Below are positions 6,948-10,058 of a stretch of DNA of 10,058 bases, one piece after another. The stretch's first letter is position 1. The number at the start of each line of letters is the position of its first letter. The notes beneath the pieces are model-generated. The model was not told the DNA's origin, did no database searches, and was given only the letters and a program-made list of their open reading frames with translations. Origin of the DNA: Methylovirgula sp. (GTDB taxonomy: Bacteria > Pseudomonadota > Alphaproteobacteria > Rhizobiales > Beijerinckiaceae); NCBI GenBank assembly GCA_030038595.1, contig JASHSW010000152.1, positions 1 to 10,058 of the forward strand, given 5' to 3'. A program made the translations under genes and the position numbers.

Positions 6948-6962
6948 TTAATCTTTCCTTTA
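6948..6962 (-). promoter_or_regulatory. Possible CtrA box before the Spy-like gene
   Basis: Read on the plus strand this is TTAA-N7-TTTA, 7 of 8 matches to the CtrA box. It sits 45 bases before the start at 6902, immediately next to the paired leader arms. It could overlap the -35 region. Confidence is low because the motif is short. Confidence 0.27.
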
Positions 6963-6981
6963 AAAAGCTGCGGTCGCCCTT

Positions 6982-7011
6982 GGGCGCCGGCGCCGTCATC
7001 TTCCGGCGCCC
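6982..7011 (-). terminator. Strong hairpin after pgeF, possible end of the lgt-midA-pgeF operon
   Basis: GGGCGCCGG (6982-6990) and CCGGCGCCC (7003-7011) form a perfect nine-pair GC stem with a 12-base loop, starting 5 bases beyond the pgeF stop. A run of five T on the minus strand comes only 15 bases after the stem rather than directly, so this is not a textbook intrinsic terminator. It could instead stabilise the 3' end of the mRNA. Confidence 0.45.
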
Positions 7012-7016
7012 ACCGG

Positions 7017-7775
7017 CTAAGCGAGTGCGATCGCCGCTACGAGCCGACCGTAATCGGGTTCGTTGCGATGTACCGAACGGCGATAGGAGAAGCAACGCTC
7101 CTCGTCGGCATAGGTGTCGATTCCGAGATCTTCGAAACGCCCAATGCCCGCCTTCAGCAAACGCGCCCCGATGAAGCCGGGCAAATCAAAGCGGAAATGC
7201 CCGGCGCGCGCCGCCGGCGCGAAGAAATCTGCGTAATCCCTCGCCACGCCGACAAAGCGTTCAAAAAATTCTTCGCCGACTTCGTACGACTTCGGCCCAA
7301 TGGTCGGGCCGAGCACAGCGGCGATCGCTTGCCGCCGCGCCCCGAGTTTTTCCATCTCCACGAGCGTTGCTTCGAGAATGCCGCCGAGCGCTCCCTTCCA
7401 GCCGGCGTGCGCGGTGGCGATCACCTGCGCTTCGATGTCAGCCAGCAGCACGATGCCGCAATCGGCGCCGGTGACGCCGAGCCCGATACCGCGGGTCTTG
7501 GTGACGAGGCCATCGCAGCGCGGTCGGGCGTTTGCCGGGAAAGGTTCGTCGACGACAAGCGCATCGGCAGAATGGATCTGATAGGCGATCAGCAGATGGT
7601 CGACACCGAGATGGGCGGCCATGCGGCGGCGGTTCTCGGCGACGCGGTCGCGGTCGTCGTTCGAGCCGACCCCTCCGTTCAGCGATCGATAGACGCCTTC
7701 GGAAACGCCGCCGCGGCGTGTGAAAAATCCATGCGCGACGCCAGCGAAGCGTTCGCTCGTCAAGGCTTCGATCAT
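7017..7775 (-). CDS. pgeF: Peptidoglycan editing factor PgeF (YfiH/YlmD, laccase-domain family)
   Basis: This 252-residue protein belongs to the family once called multicopper polyphenol oxidase. Studied members act in E. coli as a peptidoglycan editing factor that keeps wrong amino acids out of the stem peptide, and other members have purine nucleoside phosphorylase/deaminase activity. The conserved metal site is visible: H68 in YQIHSADALVV, C106 in GVTGADCGIVLL, and H123 in ATAHAGWKG. The end RRSVHRNEPDYGRLVAAIAL is typical. The frame is open far upstream inside midA, but the ATG at 7775 is chosen because it overlaps the midA stop as ATGA and gives the family's usual MIEALTSE.F...HGFFTRRGGVS beginning. 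It is the last gene of the lgt operon, with a GC hairpin just after its stop. Confidence 0.93.
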   Translation of the reverse strand: MIEALTSERFAGVAHGFFTRRGGVSEGVYRSLNGGVGSNDDRDRVAENRRRMAAHLGVDHLLIAYQIHSADALVVDEPFPANARPRCDGLVTKTRGIGLGVTGADCGIVLLADIEAQVIATAHAGWKGALGGILEATLVEMEKLGARRQAIAAVLGPTIGPKSYEVGEEFFERFVGVARDYADFFAPAARAGHFRFDLPGFIGARLLKAGIGRFEDLGIDTYADEERCFSYRRSVHRNEPDYGRLVAAIALA

Positions 7776-8896
7776 TGCGCCGGCGCGCCCATGAATCCCG
7801 GCGGCGCCCCGAGGTCGTGCGAGGTTACGGCGAGCACTTTGAAAAGTTCCGCCATGCTGGCGTCCGGCCCCGAGGCAGGGCCCGGCAGCGCGAGGCGCGC
7901 CAAAGCAAGGTCGATCGCCGCGCATTGCGCCGCGTCCGCCGTGCGCTTCAGGACGGCGGCACGCTGGAAAAGGCCGAGGCGTGCGAGAAACGTGCCTTGC
8001 GTTACCGGGCCATAGGTCGATGCACCCGCGGCCTCGGCGGCGCGCGCCAACGCTGCAAAATCGACGTGCGCGGTGAGATCGGCTGCCCCGGGATCGCGCA
8101 ACGGATCCGTTTGGCGATGCCCGCGCACGGCTTGCAACGTGGCCCCCGGGCGCGTGCGCGCATGTCCGTAATCGATGACGAGCAGCGCTCCGCCCTCGGC
8201 GGCGATGTGGCCGGCGAGCCGCCCCATCATGCGCTGCGCGACGAGGCCGAGTTCGACGACGGTGCCGAACGGCAGCGCCGTTTCCGGCGCGACTGGAGCG
8301 ATAAATTCCGCCTTCGGTGCCGGCGCGAGACCAAAGCAGAATTCGCCGTCGACATCGATGCCGACGAGCCGTTCGCACCAGCCCGCCTCGACGCGCATAT
8401 AATGGCGCACCGGCAGAGCGTCGAAGAATTCGTTGGCGATGATGATTGTCGGACCTTGCGGGAGCGACTCGACCGTTTCGTGCCAGGTGATCGGCATTGC
8501 GGCGCAAGCCAGCGTGCCGCGCTGTTCCTCGGCGAGCGGTTCGCTCATCTCAACGAGGTGCACGTCGAGCGCGGCGCGGAAGGCGGGGGCGATCCGCGCG
8601 GCACGCAGAAAATCCGCCATCAGCGTGCCGCGTCCGGGGCCGAGTTCAACGAGCCGCATGAGATTCGGCTCGCCCATGGTGCGCCAGACTTCGGCCGCCC
8701 AGAGCCCGATCAATTCGCCGAACATCTGGTGAATTTCCGGCGCGGTGACGAAATCGCCGTGTGCGCCGATCGGCAGGCGCGAGCGGTAATACCCATGCTC
8801 CGGATGCATGGCGGCAAGCGTCATGAAACGCTCGACGCTCATCGGGCCGTCCTCGGCGATCATGGCGGCGATCTCCCGACCGAGCGGCGTCGTCAT
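7772..8896 (-). CDS. Class I SAM-dependent methyltransferase, MidA/NDUFAF7 family
   Basis: This 374-residue protein matches the MidA/NDUFAF7 family, whose mitochondrial member methylates an arginine of complex I subunit NDUFS2 during assembly; bacterial substrates are less certain. The hallmark GDFVTAPEIHQMFGELIGLW is at residues 47-66. The SAM-binding loop LVELGPGRGTL is at 82-92, and the NEFFDALPV motif near residue 155 is the expected core element. LLVIDYGHART and AHVDFAALARAA further along also fit the family. No signal peptide or membrane helix is seen. Its start overlaps the lgt stop and its stop overlaps the pgeF start, each by ATGA, implying coupled translation from one transcript. 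Confidence 0.92.
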   Translation of the reverse strand: MTTPLGREIAAMIAEDGPMSVERFMTLAAMHPEHGYYRSRLPIGAHGDFVTAPEIHQMFGELIGLWAAEVWRTMGEPNLMRLVELGPGRGTLMADFLRAARIAPAFRAALDVHLVEMSEPLAEEQRGTLACAAMPITWHETVESLPQGPTIIIANEFFDALPVRHYMRVEAGWCERLVGIDVDGEFCFGLAPAPKAEFIAPVAPETALPFGTVVELGLVAQRMMGRLAGHIAAEGGALLVIDYGHARTRPGATLQAVRGHRQTDPLRDPGAADLTAHVDFAALARAAEAAGASTYGPVTQGTFLARLGLFQRAAVLKRTADAAQCAAIDLALARLALPGPASGPDASMAELFKVLAVTSHDLGAPPGFMGAPAQ

Positions 8897-9705
8897 TCGG
8901 CGTGCCTCGCCAGCGCAACGGCGAGCAATACGAGCCCAACCGCGATCAACGGCACCGAAAGAACCATGCCCATCGTCACTCCGTCGAAAAGGAAACCCAA
9001 TTGCGGATCGGGGGCGCGGAAGAATTCGCAGAAAATCCGCGCCGCGCCGTAGCCGATCGCAAAGATGCCGGTCGCGAGACCCGGCCGGCGCAAGGCGCCG
9101 AGCCGAGTGGCAATGTAAAGCGCTAGGAAGAGCGCAATTCCCTCAAGCCCCGCCTCATAGAGCTGGCTGGGGTGGCGTGGCACGCCGTCCGAACCGGGAA
9201 AGATCATCGCCCAAGGCACGTAGGTCGGACGGCCCCAGAGTTCCGGTTTGATGAAATTGGCGATCCGTCCGAGGAACAGCCCGATCGGCACCGCAGCGGC
9301 GGTGACATCCATGACGCTCAAGATGGGCACTTTGATATGCCGCGCGAATAAAATGATGCCGAGCGCCGCGCCGATCAGCCCGCCGTGGAAGGACATGCCG
9401 CCTTTCCAGACGGCGACGATCTCGCCCGGATGGGCGAAATAATAGGCGGGGTTGTAAAACAGCACATATCCCAGCCTTCCGCCGAGAATGATGCCGAATG
9501 CGACATAGACGAGAAGATCGTCGATGCTCGCCGGGTTCGGATGCGGCAGGCCGTTCCATAGCGCCGCGTTGCCGACGAGACGGCGCACATAGAACCAGCC
9601 GAAGATCAGCCCGGCGATATAGGCGAGCGCATACCAGCGGATCGGCAGCGGCCCGATCCAAACCAGCACCGGATTGATTTTCGGATAGGGAAGGAGGAGG
9701 AGCAT
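8893..9705 (-). CDS. lgt: Prolipoprotein diacylglyceryl transferase
   Basis: Lgt transfers diacylglycerol from phosphatidylglycerol to the lipobox cysteine of prolipoproteins, the first step of lipoprotein maturation, in the inner membrane. The 270-residue, mostly hydrophobic product has multiple membrane helices. It begins with the typical P.INPVLVWIGPLPIRWYALAY (residues 8-29). It contains MSFHGGLIG (H107, matching E. coli H103) and the Lgt signature GRIANFIKPELWGRPT (146-161, with R147, N150 and E155). RIFCEFFRAPDPQLG near the end carries the conserved C-terminal arginine. The ATG at 9705 has only a weak GGGA-like signal. It heads the operon lgt-midA-pgeF and is divergent from ubiK, an arrangement common in alphaproteobacteria. 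Confidence 0.96.
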   Translation of the reverse strand: MLLLLPYPKINPVLVWIGPLPIRWYALAYIAGLIFGWFYVRRLVGNAALWNGLPHPNPASIDDLLVYVAFGIILGGRLGYVLFYNPAYYFAHPGEIVAVWKGGMSFHGGLIGAALGIILFARHIKVPILSVMDVTAAAVPIGLFLGRIANFIKPELWGRPTYVPWAMIFPGSDGVPRHPSQLYEAGLEGIALFLALYIATRLGALRRPGLATGIFAIGYGAARIFCEFFRAPDPQLGFLFDGVTMGMVLSVPLIAVGLVLLAVALARHAE

Positions 9706-9841
9706 TTTGATCCCGCGCGCGTCCGTATAGGCGTCATGCGATGCTGCGGCGGACGCGTCAAGCCGGGCCGCCTCCGTTCTAAAGTGCGCGACAGAGGCGG
9801 AGGAGCTGGCTTATAATGGTCAATTCCGGCGACCCTTCTTA
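9706..9841. promoter_or_regulatory. Divergent lgt / ubiK promoter region
   Basis: This gap must hold promoters for lgt (minus) and ubiK (plus). The ubiK-side candidate is listed separately. An inverted repeat CCGCCTC (9768-9774) / GAGGCGG (9794-9800) brackets the candidate -35, and an eight-base palindrome GACGCGTC lies at 9752-9759. For lgt only a TTGACG (9761-9756, minus) resembles a -35; no properly spaced -10 is visible. Confidence 0.45.
9788..9817 (+). promoter_or_regulatory. Candidate sigma70-type promoter for ubiK
   Basis: A perfect TATAAT (9812-9817) is preceded at 18 bases by GCGACA (9788-9793), which matches four of six -35 bases. Transcription would begin near 9824, leaving a leader of about 50 bases before the ubiK start at 9873. 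The -10 is unusually good for this GC-rich sequence. Confidence 0.5.
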
Positions 9842-9879
9842 AAGGAGAAGCAGATGCCGCAAGGAGAAGCAGATGCCGC
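9842..9879 (+). repeat. Perfect 19-base tandem duplication of the ubiK ribosome-binding site and start codon
   Basis: The 19 bases AAGGAGAAGCAGATGCCGC occur at 9842-9860 and again, with no gap, at 9861-9879. Each copy has GGAG six bases before an ATG. The second ATG (9873) opens ubiK. Because 19 is not a multiple of three, the first ATG (9854) is out of frame and opens a 40-codon frame ending at TAA 9974-9976, inside ubiK. Confidence 0.9.
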
Positions 9880-10058
9880 AGAGCCAGGGCACGATGTTCG
9901 ACGATCTTTCTCGGCTGATGAGCGACGCGGCGGAAATGGCGCACGGCGTGCGCCGCGAAGCCGAGACGGTGTTTAAGGCGCAGGTCGAGCGTTGGCTCGC
10001 CAATATGGACCTCGTTACGCGCGAGGAGTTTGAGGCGACGCGCGACATGGCGATCAAG
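9873..10058 (+). CDS. ubiK: UbiK-type ubiquinone biosynthesis accessory factor (BMFP), first 62 codons
   Basis: UbiK-family proteins are short coiled-coil proteins that assist ubiquinone synthesis, in E. coli by binding the UbiJ lipid carrier. The visible 62 residues contain FDDLSRLMSDAAEMAHGVRR followed by EAETVFKAQVERWLANMD and LVTREEFEATRDMAIK, the amphipathic helix and REEFEA motif of the family. The rest of this roughly 80-100 residue protein lies beyond the window. The ATG at 9873 is chosen because it alone opens this frame behind a GGAG; an internal ATG at 9894 lacks one. It is divergent from lgt, a neighbourhood common in alphaproteobacteria. Confidence 0.88.
   Translation, partial: MPQSQGTMFDDLSRLMSDAAEMAHGVRREAETVFKAQVERWLANMDLVTREEFEATRDMAIK

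Noticed and set aside
6432..8015. 527-codon open frame on the plus strand opposite the Spy-like gene and pgeF
   Set aside because: Its translation is low-complexity (METAAMETA-type) and recognisable only as the complement of real minus-strand genes; high GC leaves antisense frames open.
7017..8507. Apparent 496-codon extended pgeF frame, possibly a fusion
   Set aside because: The extra 244 residues overlap midA in another frame, are Arg/Ala-rich and resemble nothing; the ATGA overlap at 7775 marks the true start.
7775..9052. 425-codon open frame on the plus strand opposite midA and part of lgt
   Set aside because: Arg/Gly/Glu-rich with no family resemblance; it mirrors midA, which has clear motifs on the other strand.
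9854..9976. 40-codon frame starting at the first duplicated ATG
   Set aside because: Not called as a gene: it exists because of the 19-base duplication and its residues show no family; kept only as a possible decoy in the findings.
1..10058. tRNA, rRNA, CRISPR array, insertion sequence or attachment site
   Set aside because: None seen by reading both strands; all longer stretches are occupied by recognisable protein genes and no regularly spaced or terminal inverted repeats occur.

Overview
This is a GC-rich window of about 10 kb, densely packed with bacterial housekeeping genes. Gene content and order (glnD, gshB, the DUF-type PilZ protein, the Spy/LTXXQ protein, and ubiK divergent from lgt-midA-pgeF) point to an alphaproteobacterium, most likely Hyphomicrobiales/Rhizobiales; a Beijerinckiaceae-type methylotroph or a Bradyrhizobium relative would fit. 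That placement is an inference from protein style and synteny, not from a marker gene. I see no RNA gene, insertion sequence, CRISPR array, prophage or other island. Every gap between genes is shorter than 300 bases.

Layout. Positions 1-1532 (minus) hold the first 510 codons of glnD, the nitrogen-status sensor that modifies PII. Upstream of it, on the same strand, is gshB (1614-2561), glutathione synthase. A 235-bp divergent gap then leads to a methyl-accepting chemotaxis protein with a very short periplasmic part (2797-4125, plus) and a Nit-family amidase of the deaminated-glutathione type (4233-5054, plus). The amidase meets a small PilZ-domain gene (5051-5314, minus) tail to tail, and the two stop codons share one CTAG. 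Next on the minus strand is a large secreted Gly/His-rich protein with two tandem Spy/LTXXQ units (5409-6902). Its 5' leader carries two mutually exclusive hairpins next to a strong ribosome-binding site. The minus-strand operon lgt-midA-pgeF follows (9705 down to 7017), with ATGA start/stop overlaps at both junctions. The window ends in the divergent ubiK gene (9873 onward, plus), whose ribosome-binding site and start codon are tandemly duplicated.

How the genes fit together. GshB makes glutathione and the Nit amidase probably repairs a deaminated side product of it. The chemoreceptor and the PilZ protein are both plausible motility or c-di-GMP outputs. Sequences with 7 of 8 matches to the CtrA box lie 45-57 bases upstream of the chemoreceptor, the PilZ gene and the Spy-like gene, a weak hint of shared cell-cycle control. 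Lgt, MidA and PgeF serve lipoprotein maturation, respiratory complex I assembly (by homology) and peptidoglycan quality control, so that operon is envelope and respiration housekeeping. UbiK assists ubiquinone synthesis.

No wholly new system is evident. The points most worth checking are the ubiK start-site duplication, the switch-like leader of the Spy-like gene, and that gene's repeat architecture.
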